Shown: positions 35,187 to 43,684, counted from the stretch's first letter. The stretch is DNA of 64,000 nucleotides from CAZXIC01 sp964640195 (GCA_964640195.1 CAZXIC010000002.1:82357-146356), one strand, 5' to 3'. Notes: generated by a model from the sequence alone, not told the origin. Program-made: numbers and translations.

Positions 35187-35339
35187 AAAGACCACAGCAT
35201 TATGGGGACGTATACATAATTTTGTTGGAAATAATTTATTTCCTTCGCTAATAGATTATTCTAAGGTGGTATTTATTCCTTTGCCCGGGATGCAATTGGT
35301 TTTTAAAACATTCAAACAGGGGGTTTTAGTGGTGCGGGC

Positions 35340-35696
35340 ATGATTGAGGTCAAGACAAAGTTCACTCCTTTCAGGCTGAAGCTGGCGCGGAAAGAGCCTG
35401 TGCAGCTGGCTGTTGAGCTGGTTAACAAAAACCCGGAAAATGCGATGCTGTCTCTGAACCTTGAACTCGGGGCGTGTTTCAGCCTGGAGAAAAGCGGTTA
35501 CAAAACAGGCGCGGCTGAGCAAATCCCGGAATTGAAGCCGGGGGAAAGCAAGAAATTTTACTACGAGCTGTGGCCAAAGCACAGCATCAGGGTTGGAGCG
35601 GCAAAAATCAGGCTAACTGTCCTAGAGCACTACCAGAACTTCAATTACGTTAAAAAAGAATACAAGAAAGGCCCTGAACTGATTGTTGAGGAATAA
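35340..35696 (+). CDS. Small beta-sandwich-like protein, unknown
   Basis: 118 residues alternating in a pattern that suggests an immunoglobulin-like or adhesion-type beta sandwich: QLAVELVNKNPENAMLSLNL, GESKKFYYELWP and AAKIRLTVLEHYQN. No signal peptide or membrane helix is present, so it is probably cytosolic or membrane-peripheral. ATG 35340 is preceded by GGTG and, about 30 nt upstream, TTTTTAAAA. It converges with the Cys-repeat surface protein 3 nt away. Function unknown. Confidence 0.7.
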   Translation: MIEVKTKFTPFRLKLARKEPVQLAVELVNKNPENAMLSLNLELGACFSLEKSGYKTGAAEQIPELKPGESKKFYYELWPKHSIRVGAAKIRLTVLEHYQNFNYVKKEYKKGPELIVEE

Positions 35697-35699
35697 AAT

Positions 35700-38447
35700 T
35701 TACTGCAATTTCTTTTTCTCCAATTCAAGCAGATGGATTTTCTCCCTGTACTCGAAAAGCTTCTGCCTGAAATAGTCCTCTTTTATTGTCTGCTTGCAGA
35801 ACTCTGTTTCAAGGTTCTGCACCATATCCCTGAGCTTTGCGATTTCCGCATCAATTTCCTGCAGCCTGAGCCCTGCCTCAACGGGCTCAGCTGGCTTCCC
35901 TGGCTTGGCAAAAAGCCCCATCAGCTTGGCCGGCAGCATTGAAGCGCTGACTGCAGTTTTATGGGCAGCATACCTGGACTCAGAAGGCAGCCTTTTCCAG
36001 GCAAGGACATGCCTCTTCCTCTCAGTGCTTATTTCCGCAGCTGCCTTCCGCATCTCCTTCTCATGCATGGAAATCTGCTTCTCCAGTTCACGCCCCTGGG
36101 CCTTTCCCTTAACAACGGCTTTCTGCAGCTGCGCTTTCTTTTTCGCAATTGCAAGGCTGCCCCTCTTGTGTTCCAGGAAAAACAGCTTGTGCATTCTCTT
36201 AAGCATATACAAGGCAAACAGTATCACGACAAGCAGAACAAGCAGCAAGGCAATCAAGAAAATAGGCAGCGGCGCATAAACAGCGAAGGGAAAAGAGGTT
36301 GTGCCTTTGTTCCCCAATGAATCAATTGCGGTAATTACAAGCGCAGCTTCAGGCAGGTCTTTGTCGGAAAACACGTAATGCCCGGTGAAAACATTGCCGT
36401 CCTGCTGCAACGGGATGGAAACTCCGTTCAGGACAGCATTCACGTCAGCGCCTGGCACAGCAGCGTTGTTGGCGTAAACAAGCTGGAACTTAAACTCAAG
36501 CTTCTCGCTGACGGACACCTTAAGCTCCTTGGGTTGGAGGAGAACTGCCTTGATTGCCCCTGCATTAATGTCAAGCGTCAGCTCCTGCAGCCCTGCCAAC
36601 TCGCCCTTTGCAGCAAAAAAGGAAAAGCTCTGCTTGCCGATGGGAAGGTCAACTGGCACAACATAGCTTCCGGTGTAAGAGCCGTTTCCGAGGTCCTGCA
36701 AATCAATTCCGTTTCCGTAAGCGTCTGTAAGGGAGATTGCTGCACCTTCAATAGGCTCTCCCTCAAGGTCTGTTACAAGCACGTTCAAGTCAATCGCCTG
36801 ACCCCTTAAAACAGTGTTGAAGTCAGTGAGGAGCTCGATTGACAACTGCTGCTGCCCTGTATGGGTGCAGGCAGCAGAACAGGTGCCAGGAGAAAGGCAT
36901 TCATCCAATGTTATCGGATTCTGGTCATCGCAGTCAGCAGTGCTGCTGCAGGCAATTGTGCAAGGTGTGTTTGAGCAAGAGGCTTCACAAGTGCCAGCAT
37001 TAAGGCACTTGTCGAGGGTCTGGGGGTCATCGTCAAAGCAGTCGCCGTCACCGCTACAGGCAACAGTGCAACCAACGTTGGCGCAATACGAATCGCACTG
37101 CCCGGGAAAAAAGCAGTAATCACTGGTTGCCTCTATACCGTCATCACAGTCAGCATCAGCTGTGCAAGCAACAGTGCAAACAGTATGCGTGCAGTTTGCA
37201 TCGCAGGTTCCAGCATTATTACATACATCCACTGTCTCAGTGCTGTTGTCATCGCAGTCTGCGTTGCTGTAGCATGCGATTGCGCAAAGCGAGCTGCTGC
37301 AGTTTGCATCGCATGTGCCTGGGTTCAAACAAACATCGACAGTCATAGCGTTGCTATCATCGCAGTCGGCGTTGGCGTCGCATGCAACAGTGCAGGCAAT
37401 TGGCGTATTAGCGCAGTTTGCATCGCATGTGCCTGGGTTCAAACAGGTATCGGTTGTAAGGCTGTTGCTGTCATCGCAGGCAGAATCAGAAGTGCATTCA
37501 ATGGAACAGACAGTGTTGGAACAACTGGCAGAGCAGGTGCCTGGATTGAGGCAAACGTCAGTTGTAAGGGAATTGCTGTCATCGCAGGCAGCATTATTGT
37601 CACACGCGATATCGCACACAGTATGGGAGCAGTTTGCATCGCATGTGCCTGGGTTCAAACAGGTATCGGTTGTAAGGCTGTTGCTGTCATCGCAGGCAGA
37701 ATCAGAAGTGCATTCAATGGAACAGACAGTGTTGGAACAACTGGCAGAGCAGGTGCCTGGATTGAGGCAAACGTCCACTGTTAAGCTATTGCCATCGTCA
37801 CAGTCAGCGTTTGCATCGCATGCAATCATGCAGTAGCTGAATGTTACGTCTGCTGACGTGTCATCGTCATCGCCTGTTTCGCTGATAAAGAAGTTGCCGC
37901 TGCCTGTTGCTGCATCGCTGCCTGTTGAAAGGACAAAATAAAAGCTTTCACTGCCGCCGCTTTTCTCAATTCTGCACTGGTCAACTGTTGGCAGGGCACA
38001 CAATACGTCATTGCCGCTTAAAGAGGGTGTTCCAGCCTTATAGGTCGTATCATCCAAACAGCCGCAGTATGAAACAGTTGCATCTGAGCCTATTACATCA
38101 TTTGCTGCATAAACGTTATGGAAATTGAATTGGTCTGGATAGCCGTGTTGAAACCAATCACTGTTTGAAATAGTCAGCTCAAAGCGGTAATCGGTACTTC
38201 TCAACAAATTGGTATCGCATGCTGCGCTTGCGCCAGTGACATCAATGCCTGTGCATACTGCTGTGCCACTCCCTATAACAGTGCTGCCGCTTTGAAAAAC
38301 ACCCAAAGAGTCAATTGAGTAATTTGGAGCAGGGGCAAGAAACAGGGAAAAAAAGCCAGCTGGCTGTCCTGGCGCAGAATACAGAAGCAGGAAAAGCGCT
38401 GCAATGGCAAGGGCAGCGGCTGCCAGGACTGCAATGCTTTTGTTCAT
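35700..38447 (-). CDS. Giant Cys-rich repeat surface protein with cytoplasmic coiled coil
   Basis: 915 residues. An N-terminal hydrophobic segment (residues 5-25) acts as signal or anchor, then a beta-rich domain, then nine repeats of about 36 residues (about 206-527) of the form C-x3-C-x6-CDD-x6-T-x-D-x-C-x4-GTC-x3-C. Two Ig-like domains follow (LRGQAIDLNVLVTDLEGEP and a KLEFKFQLVY region), then a membrane helix at about 724-745 and a basic coiled-coil cytoplasmic tail. The order suggests a disulfide-rich adhesin or sensor spanning the membrane. The Cys repeats resemble repeats of bacterial and archaeal surface proteins. Repeats 2 and 4 are nearly identical in DNA, a sign of recent duplication. 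Confidence 0.88.
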   Translation of the reverse strand: MNKSIAVLAAAALAIAALFLLLYSAPGQPAGFFSLFLAPAPNYSIDSLGVFQSGSTVIGSGTAVCTGIDVTGASAACDTNLLRSTDYRFELTISNSDWFQHGYPDQFNFHNVYAANDVIGSDATVSYCGCLDDTTYKAGTPSLSGNDVLCALPTVDQCRIEKSGGSESFYFVLSTGSDAATGSGNFFISETGDDDDTSADVTFSYCMIACDANADCDDGNSLTVDVCLNPGTCSASCSNTVCSIECTSDSACDDSNSLTTDTCLNPGTCDANCSHTVCDIACDNNAACDDSNSLTTDVCLNPGTCSASCSNTVCSIECTSDSACDDSNSLTTDTCLNPGTCDANCANTPIACTVACDANADCDDSNAMTVDVCLNPGTCDANCSSSLCAIACYSNADCDDNSTETVDVCNNAGTCDANCTHTVCTVACTADADCDDGIEATSDYCFFPGQCDSYCANVGCTVACSGDGDCFDDDPQTLDKCLNAGTCEASCSNTPCTIACSSTADCDDQNPITLDECLSPGTCSAACTHTGQQQLSIELLTDFNTVLRGQAIDLNVLVTDLEGEPIEGAAISLTDAYGNGIDLQDLGNGSYTGSYVVPVDLPIGKQSFSFFAAKGELAGLQELTLDINAGAIKAVLLQPKELKVSVSEKLEFKFQLVYANNAAVPGADVNAVLNGVSIPLQQDGNVFTGHYVFSDKDLPEAALVITAIDSLGNKGTTSFPFAVYAPLPIFLIALLLVLLVVILFALYMLKRMHKLFFLEHKRGSLAIAKKKAQLQKAVVKGKAQGRELEKQISMHEKEMRKAAAEISTERKRHVLAWKRLPSESRYAAHKTAVSASMLPAKLMGLFAKPGKPAEPVEAGLRLQEIDAEIAKLRDMVQNLETEFCKQTIKEDYFRQKLFEYREKIHLLELEKKKLQ
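37413..37559. repeat. 147-bp exact direct repeat, copy 1 (within Cys-repeat gene)
   Basis: Every base matches 37629-37775 by manual alignment. The offset is 216 bp, exactly two 36-codon protein repeats, so the reading frame is kept. Confidence 0.9.
37629..37775. repeat. 147-bp exact direct repeat, copy 2 (within Cys-repeat gene)
   Basis: Identical to 37413-37559. The identity at silent positions points to recent duplication or gene conversion, and to length variation between strains. Confidence 0.9.
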
Positions 38448-38546
38448 TCCACACTATATACATATTAATTGGTATTTAAAAGTAGCTTTGGGTGCGATCT
38501 CCAAGATAAGAAACAATTAAATTCTGGCGAACACAAAGGATATTTA

Positions 38547-38768
38547 ATGGCTGTAAGGAAATCAAACCGTCCAACAACCTGGTTGTCTACCCCACGGGTT
38601 AGTGCCCCGGCGGAGGCAATTTTGCCAAGGGGCAGCATGAGCAGCCATGCCCTGCTCAAGTTGGCAAAAAAACAGCGCCTACCCTTGCAACGTAAAACCA
38701 TACAGGACAAAATTGCTGAGATTGAGCGAACTGGGAGAATAGTGCCTGGTTCGCTAGAGACGGAATAG
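38547..38768 (+). CDS. Hypothetical protein, probable N-terminal half of a frame-broken gene
   Basis: 73 residues from ATG 38547, about 25 nt after an AATTAAATT box. A helix-rich part (SMSSHALLKLAKKQRLPL, IQDKIAEIERTGRIVPGS) precedes the stop. The other frame opens at 38726 and runs on without a stop into the ORF at 38798 (…RQHRYILPKVLCKEL), and the second half repeats the pattern: helix, ELIPLSKVAQDLGL. I think the two halves were one gene of two related domains separated by a frameshift in 38726-38768. Function unknown. Confidence 0.5.
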   Translation: MAVRKSNRPTTWLSTPRVSAPAEAILPRGSMSSHALLKLAKKQRLPLQRKTIQDKIAEIERTGRIVPGSLETE

Positions 38769-38797
38769 ACCGACAACACAGATACATTCTGCCAAAA

Positions 38798-39283
38798 GTG
38801 TTGTGCAAAGAACTGCTGGGAGAAGCAGAGCTAAGGAAAAAACTTCCAGCGCTGCTGAAAACCGGCGAGCTTATACCACTGTCGAAAGTCGCGCAAGACT
38901 TGGGCTTGACTACAAGGACACTTTCCAGAAGAAAGGACGTTAAAACTGTGAAGGTGGGGGGACGCGGAGCGGGAGAACGCAGTTTCATGATAAAAACAGA
39001 TGCCGCGGAATTTAAGCGAACATACCCCGAAACTAAAATTAGAAGGAAGAAGAGTGCAGCTGTAGTTGAGCAACAGCCAGCAGGCAAGGCAATGAAAATA
39101 AGAGCGACCAAGACAACAAAGACTGTGGGGAAAAAGGCGTGGCAATGGTTTAATGCACACCGCGAATTAGTATCGCCTGCCCACAGCGAGATGCTTGAAA
39201 AAATGGTGAGGCAATGCGAGAACCTACCGCTGGAGAGATGGGATAAGGTAGTTGGGTGGCTTGAAAGGGCTTTTTTCAGATGA
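38798..39283 (+). CDS. Hypothetical HTH-like protein, probable C-terminal half of a frame-broken gene
   Basis: 161 residues from GTG 38798. KTGELIPLSKVAQDLGLTTRTLSRRKD looks like a helix-turn-helix DNA-binding segment. A Lys/Arg-rich linker follows (TKIRRKKSAAVVEQQPAGKA region), then a C-terminal WQWFNAHRELVSPAHSEMLEKM helical unit. No ribosome site is seen at this start, in line with it being part of a longer frame-broken gene that begins at 38547. If a frameshift is real, it is a pseudogene or sequencing error. Confidence 0.55.
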   Translation: MLCKELLGEAELRKKLPALLKTGELIPLSKVAQDLGLTTRTLSRRKDVKTVKVGGRGAGERSFMIKTDAAEFKRTYPETKIRRKKSAAVVEQQPAGKAMKIRATKTTKTVGKKAWQWFNAHRELVSPAHSEMLEKMVRQCENLPLERWDKVVGWLERAFFR

Positions 39284-39337
39284 CCAGACCGGGCCAAAGA
39301 AACTGTTACTAAAATATCTTTTAACAGCCAAGAATTG

Positions 39338-39361
39338 TTATGTAGCTAGAATGCTACATAA
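39338..39361. repeat. 9-bp inverted repeat containing the TACATAAC motif
   Basis: TTATGTAGC (39338-39346), 6-nt loop, GCTACATAA (39353-39361). It lies between the plus-strand gene ending at 39283 and the minus-strand gene ending at 39368 and may act as a bidirectional 3'-end signal. Confidence 0.5.
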
Positions 39362-39367
39362 TAATAC

Positions 39368-39735
39368 CTATATTAACCCTAACTTCTTAGCCTTTGGCAA
39401 CAGCCTCATAACTTGCCTTAATTCATTTAAAAGGGCCTTTTCATCTACAGCGTTTGCAGCAAAGAGTTGTGGTTCTCGTGCTTGCTCACGTGTTAAAATG
39501 CTGAGAAGCTTGTAGGCATCAACTCTTATTTCAGCGAGGCTTCTTCCGACACCATTTTTCCACAAAAACACCTCAATTTGCGCTTATCAGGCCTGCCCAA
39601 AACTTCTGCCCTGCCCAGCGCCGTAACAGCATTGGCGACTGTTTTAATATCCCTAGCCAAAACGAGTTCTCTGCCCCGTCTTGCACGGGTCTTGTTCCGC
39701 TTTGCGGCTGAGGTTAGAGTCGCCCTTGCAGCCAT
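39368..39735 (-). pseudogene. Frame-broken hypothetical gene
   Basis: ATG 39735 opens MAARATLTSAAKRNKTRARR and continues to GRPDKRK near 39590, but that frame ends at 39526. A second frame, opening at about 39588, carries the natural continuation (EVFLWKNGVGRSLAEIRVDA … RQVMRLLPKAKKLGLI) to 39368. Restoring one A in the AAA of CGCAAATTGAGG joins both into one protein of about 122 residues. A homopolymer indel suggests a recent mutation or an assembly error. No known family. Confidence 0.6.
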
Positions 39736-40127
39736 TGTAAAATATTTTAGGGCATTCCAAAATAAAAACCCGCCCAAAATGGGCTTTACTTATACATAAC
39801 TTATATCCCGCCCTGCCCCTGCGCCGCTCCCTTTCAAGCCACCCCTATTCCGCTATTCAATTTTTCCAGTGCGTTTTTCACATTTTTTTCAAAATTTCCG
39901 AAGGAATTTTACAGTATAATGTAGAATATGTTGTATCCTGTATGCTGTTTTTAGCCACCTCCAGAAGGCGGAAATGGCTTAAAAGCGTGAAATCAGGCCT
40001 CCTGCACTAAAATAGCTGGTTTGACCTGGCTCAACTTTGTCTGGGATGGCTTTAAATTTGAGGGAGCTGCAGAACTTGCAGCAGGGAGCGCAGGGCCCGC
40101 ACGGGACGCCTTATAGTTATGTAGAAG
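39736..40127. other. 392-nt gap with hairpins, no supported gene
   Basis: It holds the minus-strand promoter of the broken gene (TTTTTATTTTGG near 39765), one TACATAAC motif at 39793-39800, an AAAATT-x-CC/GGAATTTT hairpin near 39888, a GCCA/TGGC stem enclosing CC-AGAA-GG near 39955, and a GCTGCA/TGCAGC hairpin near 40064 after a CTTTAAATTTG TATA-like box. A small plus-strand RNA from about 40070 is possible, but no family match is evident. Confidence 0.4.
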
Positions 40128-40130
40128 TTA
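40115..40130 (-). repeat. TACATAAC gene-end motif after tcmP
   Basis: On the minus strand the tcmP stop TAA (40130-40128) is followed at once by CTTCTACATAACT. The same arrangement occurs at 51.5 and 60.5 kb. Confidence 0.5.
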
Positions 40131-41060
40131 TGGGGCGAACAGTTTTTTCTGCGTTCCATCAACTACACTAAATCCAGTTTCAATCATTTTACAGGTTGTT
40201 CTTTCTACCTTCTTTTTTGTATAAATAACCGCTTTGAGCCAGGGGTTCCTTCCCTTTGTTCGTCTTGTAGCAAATATGAGGTCGTAGAAAAAACTTCCTT
40301 CATCACTTTTAATTCTAATGTAGAAACACACATCACGGCCGCTTTTCTTTATGTTAGAAATATATAAATTACACAAATCATCTCTATTTAGACCGCCCTC
40401 CTTAATCTTCTTAACCTCAACTCCAAAAAACTTTGCGAGTTTTGAATGGGGGATGTCACATTGGGCTGCTTTAATAGCCCTAGCAGCCCCACATGATTGA
40501 AAATTAATAATTAGGTCGCCTGATTTATTCAATAATTTCTGAATCGTTACCCATTCAACTTCCATGTTTTCACAATCAATGAAAGCAAGGTAGTGGCTAT
40601 TTTCAGGCATTTCTTCTAGGATTTCATCGATGGCCTGGTTACAATCCTTATGAATTATTTTATAATTTATTTTTGAATAAGCAGGCAACTTTTTAAGATA
40701 ACTAATTCTTTTCTCCAAAGCGCCTAATGATTTAGAATTGGTATCTACGAAGAACATTTTTGTGAAGGGTTTGTGAGTGTACAGTGTGGCTATTAAAGCA
40801 GAACCTAAAATGACCTGCTCTTTAACTTTGCACACTCCTGAATCAGCCAATAAATCAATATAATAAAAAGCCCCCCACCTTTTTGGGATTATCGCACTAT
40901 AAACTGTTGATAAATAAGATTTTAAAAAAATTAATTTTTTAACCGGCCAGTAGCCATTTTTCTCATAATAGACGCTCTTGCCAAACGGCAATAGATTTGC
41001 TAAAAGGGAGGGTTTAAGACTAAAAAGCTGTTTCTCAAGCCAAGGTTGTTTGATAGCCAT
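40128..41060 (-). CDS. tcmP: Three-Cys-motif partner protein TcmP-like
   Basis: 310 residues with a Rossmann-like core: WGAFYYIDLLADSGVC and GSALIATLY, FFVDTNSKSLGALEKRI, CNQAIDEILEE and HYLAFIDCENMEVEWVTI. GYWPVKKLIFLKSYLSTVYS at the start is typical of TcmP proteins, which are encoded beside proteins with a radical SAM-like CxxxCxxC motif. The gene directly upstream, 1 nt away, has that motif (CPFNCSWC), so the pair is complete. TcmP pairs are scattered and often lie in variable genomic regions; biochemical function is unknown. The Rossmann core suggests a methyltransferase-like or nucleotide-binding role. Confidence 0.8.
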   Translation of the reverse strand: MAIKQPWLEKQLFSLKPSLLANLLPFGKSVYYEKNGYWPVKKLIFLKSYLSTVYSAIIPKRWGAFYYIDLLADSGVCKVKEQVILGSALIATLYTHKPFTKMFFVDTNSKSLGALEKRISYLKKLPAYSKINYKIIHKDCNQAIDEILEEMPENSHYLAFIDCENMEVEWVTIQKLLNKSGDLIINFQSCGAARAIKAAQCDIPHSKLAKFFGVEVKKIKEGGLNRDDLCNLYISNIKKSGRDVCFYIRIKSDEGSFFYDLIFATRRTKGRNPWLKAVIYTKKKVERTTCKMIETGFSVVDGTQKKLFAP

Positions 41061-41061
41061 A

Positions 41062-42018
41062 TCAAATCAGGCAATTACACCTTATTTTCCTATAATCCAT
41101 TCCCAGTTCTTCCCACATCTCAACTGTTTCCTTGCAAAGCGCCAGTTTTCTGTATCCAAAGTTGGCTTTTAAGTAGTCCCTAACAAATGAATACATTTCT
41201 CGTCGCGTGTTGAAGTCTATTTTCTTGCCCCAGTTTGATTTTTCGTTGAGGTATTTTACCCAGCTCTTGTCAGGGCAGCATCTAATCGTTGAAGCTAGCC
41301 CCCTCAACGACCCGATTGTTATCCTTTCTGGCGTGTAACTATTAAACAGTTTGTCAAGCAACTTACTGTACTCTTTTTTCCAGTTCTCAATCGGTACCAT
41401 AGGGTCAACTCTAACTCTTACAACATAGCTCCTCTCATGCAGTTTTTTTCCTGCCTCAATTCTATCAAATGGCGAGGGCGCTTTCTCCCATCTTTTTGAA
41501 ACTTCTGGCGCATTTAAACTAAAGCTAACCACCGTCTGGTTATGCTCTTCCATCCCAAGGAGGTTCTTTACGTTAGTAGATTTCGTGCAAAGAAGCACTT
41601 TGTGTTTCCTCTGTTTTTCAAACATCGGCATGATAAACTGCGAAAAAGGTCGTTCCAGATGTTCGGTCATTAGCGAATCGGCAAGCTCGCCTGAGTTAAG
41701 CAGCTCGTTGGAAACCCCGTCATTTTGCAAAAAATAATTTACGTGGTTTGCAATTTTTTCATGGTCCTTTGGCACTGGTGCGGTCTTTGTTTTGACCATG
41801 CGCAGGGTGCCTTTTAAGAAACACCAAGAACAGTTGAAAGGGCAGCCATAGCCCCACTTCAGCTCAAGGAAGTGAGGGCATACAACATCTTGCGCATATT
41901 TTGGGATGGGCGTCTTATCAAAACGGGTAATTATTGAGCCATCCTTCACCCGCTCAACTAGGATTTTGGTGCTACCATCCAACAGCTCGTACTCTTTGTA
42001 TTTAACAGCCGAGCCCAT
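41062..42018 (-). CDS. Radical SAM protein, spore-photoproduct-lyase-like (three-Cys partner)
   Basis: 318 residues. GYGCPFNCSWCFLKGTLR carries CxxxCxxC for the 4Fe-4S cluster; KVLLCTKSTNVKNLL, VVSFSLNAPEVSKRWEK, SPFDRIEAGKKLHE and VVRVRVDPMVPIENWKKEY follow the SplB/COG1533 barrel pattern. ATG 42018 is chosen over GTG 42027; a TTTAAAAT TATA box at about 42052 sets a start near 42030. It is the first gene of the operon with tcmP. The substrate is unknown; SplB relatives act on nucleic acids or other polymers, and the TcmP partner may bind or modify the same target. Confidence 0.85.
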   Translation of the reverse strand: MGSAVKYKEYELLDGSTKILVERVKDGSIITRFDKTPIPKYAQDVVCPHFLELKWGYGCPFNCSWCFLKGTLRMVKTKTAPVPKDHEKIANHVNYFLQNDGVSNELLNSGELADSLMTEHLERPFSQFIMPMFEKQRKHKVLLCTKSTNVKNLLGMEEHNQTVVSFSLNAPEVSKRWEKAPSPFDRIEAGKKLHERSYVVRVRVDPMVPIENWKKEYSKLLDKLFNSYTPERITIGSLRGLASTIRCCPDKSWVKYLNEKSNWGKKIDFNTRREMYSFVRDYLKANFGYRKLALCKETVEMWEELGMDYRKIRCNCLI

Positions 42019-42181
42019 GTGCAGCACTGCTATAATTACAATCTGTTAATATTTAAAATAGGTAGAAAGAGTGGACTTCCGGTGAATACTCATTTACAGG
42101 CTGCCGATATTAGCCTGCTAACCAGACGGCTCTTGCAGAATCCCTACTTATAAAAATAACATTCCAGATAGATACTATGGC

Positions 42182-43609
42182 ATGGCAAAGCGGATTTTGT
42201 TTGTGAATGGCCCTTCGCAGGACACCTGCGACAGGTTTTTTGGGTGGCCCACCCCATTGCTTTATGCGATAGCGCCAAGCGTTGATGCAATCAAGAATGA
42301 TGAGCTTGATTTGGAGTACGTGCCCAAAATATTTGACCCGATATGGTACGCTGAGGGAAAAAATGATGGCAGAGTAAAGAAGGAATTCCTCAGGCAGTTG
42401 AACGGCGTTGATGTCGTTTGCGCCAGCTCAACGTATGATTCGCTTTACCCCACAATGCAGTTGTTGGCCGAAGCCAAAAGGGAAGACCCGAACATAAGGA
42501 TTGTTCTGGGCGGGCCGCATTTTGACGAAGTGCACAGCCTTGCTGGATTCAATGATGTGGAAAAGTCTCCTGAACTGGTTGACTTTGGCGTTGCAGGCGA
42601 TGGGGAATTTGCATTGAAGGCTCTTCTGGAAGCAATCGCGGCAGATAGCTTGGAGAAGCTTGATTTGTCTTCAGTTCCGGGAAAAGCTTGGGTGTATTCC
42701 AAAAAGGGCGTGCAACCCACCAGCGGGAAGCCCCTTGATTTGAACAGGCTGCCTTTCATGCCCATTGAGCTTGCTGATGTTGAGAGGCACAAGCACGATT
42801 TTGACATTTTCACTGATAGCAGCGGAATACTGCCGACCTTCCAGATGGTTGCTGCCAGGGGATGCACGTATTCTTGCGATTTCTGCTCTGAAAGAAGACA
42901 ACTTGCGTACCCTAATGCAAGGTCTGTTGAAAATGTCATTGAGGAAGTCCTATTGCGTAAAGAGCAGGGATTCAAGGCGATTTTCTTTGACGACAGCACC
43001 TTCGGCTTGTACCCGGAGCTGATGGAACTGTTAAAAGAGCTGGGCAAGACAGGCATGGTTTTCGGGAGCCTGAACCGCTTTAACCACTTGGACAGGCAGG
43101 AAACAGTGGGAGCCTACAAGGATGCTGGCTTTGCCTACCTCTACTGTGCAATCGAGCAGTTCGATGACAGGGCTCTGGCAAAAATGAGGAAAGGGCAGGG
43201 AACGAAAAAAATCGCGGAATCAATGAAACTGTTGTCCAAAAACCAGTTTACTGTCGGGGTTTCCCTGCTTTACGGGCTGCCCTACGAAACCGGCAATTCA
43301 ATAAAGGCAACTCTGGACTTTACAGAGGAATGGGTAAATAAGGGAACAGTAAGATTGGTGAGCGAGTCAGTGCTCTCTTTCCATCCTGCAACCCCTGCCG
43401 GAAAAAGCCTCAGGCAGGGCTTCAACCGCACTCCGCCGAACCAGGGCTTTCCCTTCAACAGGTTTGAGGAAGGCCAGTGGTATCATCCAGAACACGTGAC
43501 AGCAGAATACCTGGAAAAAATACTGAAGATGTCCGAGGAGAAATTCAGCAAGGCGATGGTGAGAAACAGGCACTCGTGGTACGCTGCACAAGGGTTAATT
43601 GTGGAGTGA
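42182..43609 (+). CDS. Radical SAM enzyme with B12-binding-like N-terminal domain
   Basis: 475 residues. The N-terminal 170 residues resemble a cobalamin-binding domain (RILFVNGPS, DVVCASSTYDS, IRIVLGGPHFDEVHS, FGVAGDGEFAL), followed by a radical SAM barrel with ARGCTYSCDFCSERR (CxxxCxxC), FKAIFFDDSTFG and VSLLYGLPYETGNSI. The B12-binding DxHxxG is not obvious, so cobalamin may not be bound tightly. Start ATG 42182 follows ACTTATAAAAATA by about 30 nt, giving a leaderless mRNA. Divergent from the TcmP pair with a 160-nt shared promoter region, it may be co-regulated. It could be a methylase or a ring-forming enzyme. Confidence 0.85.
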   Translation: MAKRILFVNGPSQDTCDRFFGWPTPLLYAIAPSVDAIKNDELDLEYVPKIFDPIWYAEGKNDGRVKKEFLRQLNGVDVVCASSTYDSLYPTMQLLAEAKREDPNIRIVLGGPHFDEVHSLAGFNDVEKSPELVDFGVAGDGEFALKALLEAIAADSLEKLDLSSVPGKAWVYSKKGVQPTSGKPLDLNRLPFMPIELADVERHKHDFDIFTDSSGILPTFQMVAARGCTYSCDFCSERRQLAYPNARSVENVIEEVLLRKEQGFKAIFFDDSTFGLYPELMELLKELGKTGMVFGSLNRFNHLDRQETVGAYKDAGFAYLYCAIEQFDDRALAKMRKGQGTKKIAESMKLLSKNQFTVGVSLLYGLPYETGNSIKATLDFTEEWVNKGTVRLVSESVLSFHPATPAGKSLRQGFNRTPPNQGFPFNRFEEGQWYHPEHVTAEYLEKILKMSEEKFSKAMVRNRHSWYAAQGLIVE

Positions 43610-43665
43610 TGGGTGGTTCAGGGAGCAATAAAAACAGCGCTTCTTTGTGGGGTTGGCACAGAGAT

Positions 43666-43684
43666 TTGTTATGTAGAAGTTTGG
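43666..43684 (-). repeat. TACATAAC motif between convergent genes
   Basis: Minus strand reads CCAAACTTCTACATAACAA, matching the copy after tcmP over 13 bases. It lies between the radical SAM gene and the convergent 43771-44472 gene. Confidence 0.45.

Noticed and set aside
37185..37836. Plus-strand repeated ORFs antisense to the Cys-repeat gene
   Set aside because: The repeats are the complement of the 36-codon Cys repeats; no ribosome site or independent support.
36860..37840. CRISPR-like tandem repetition
   Set aside because: The unit of 108 bp keeps a reading frame with Cys spacing; there is no short conserved repeat with unique spacers.
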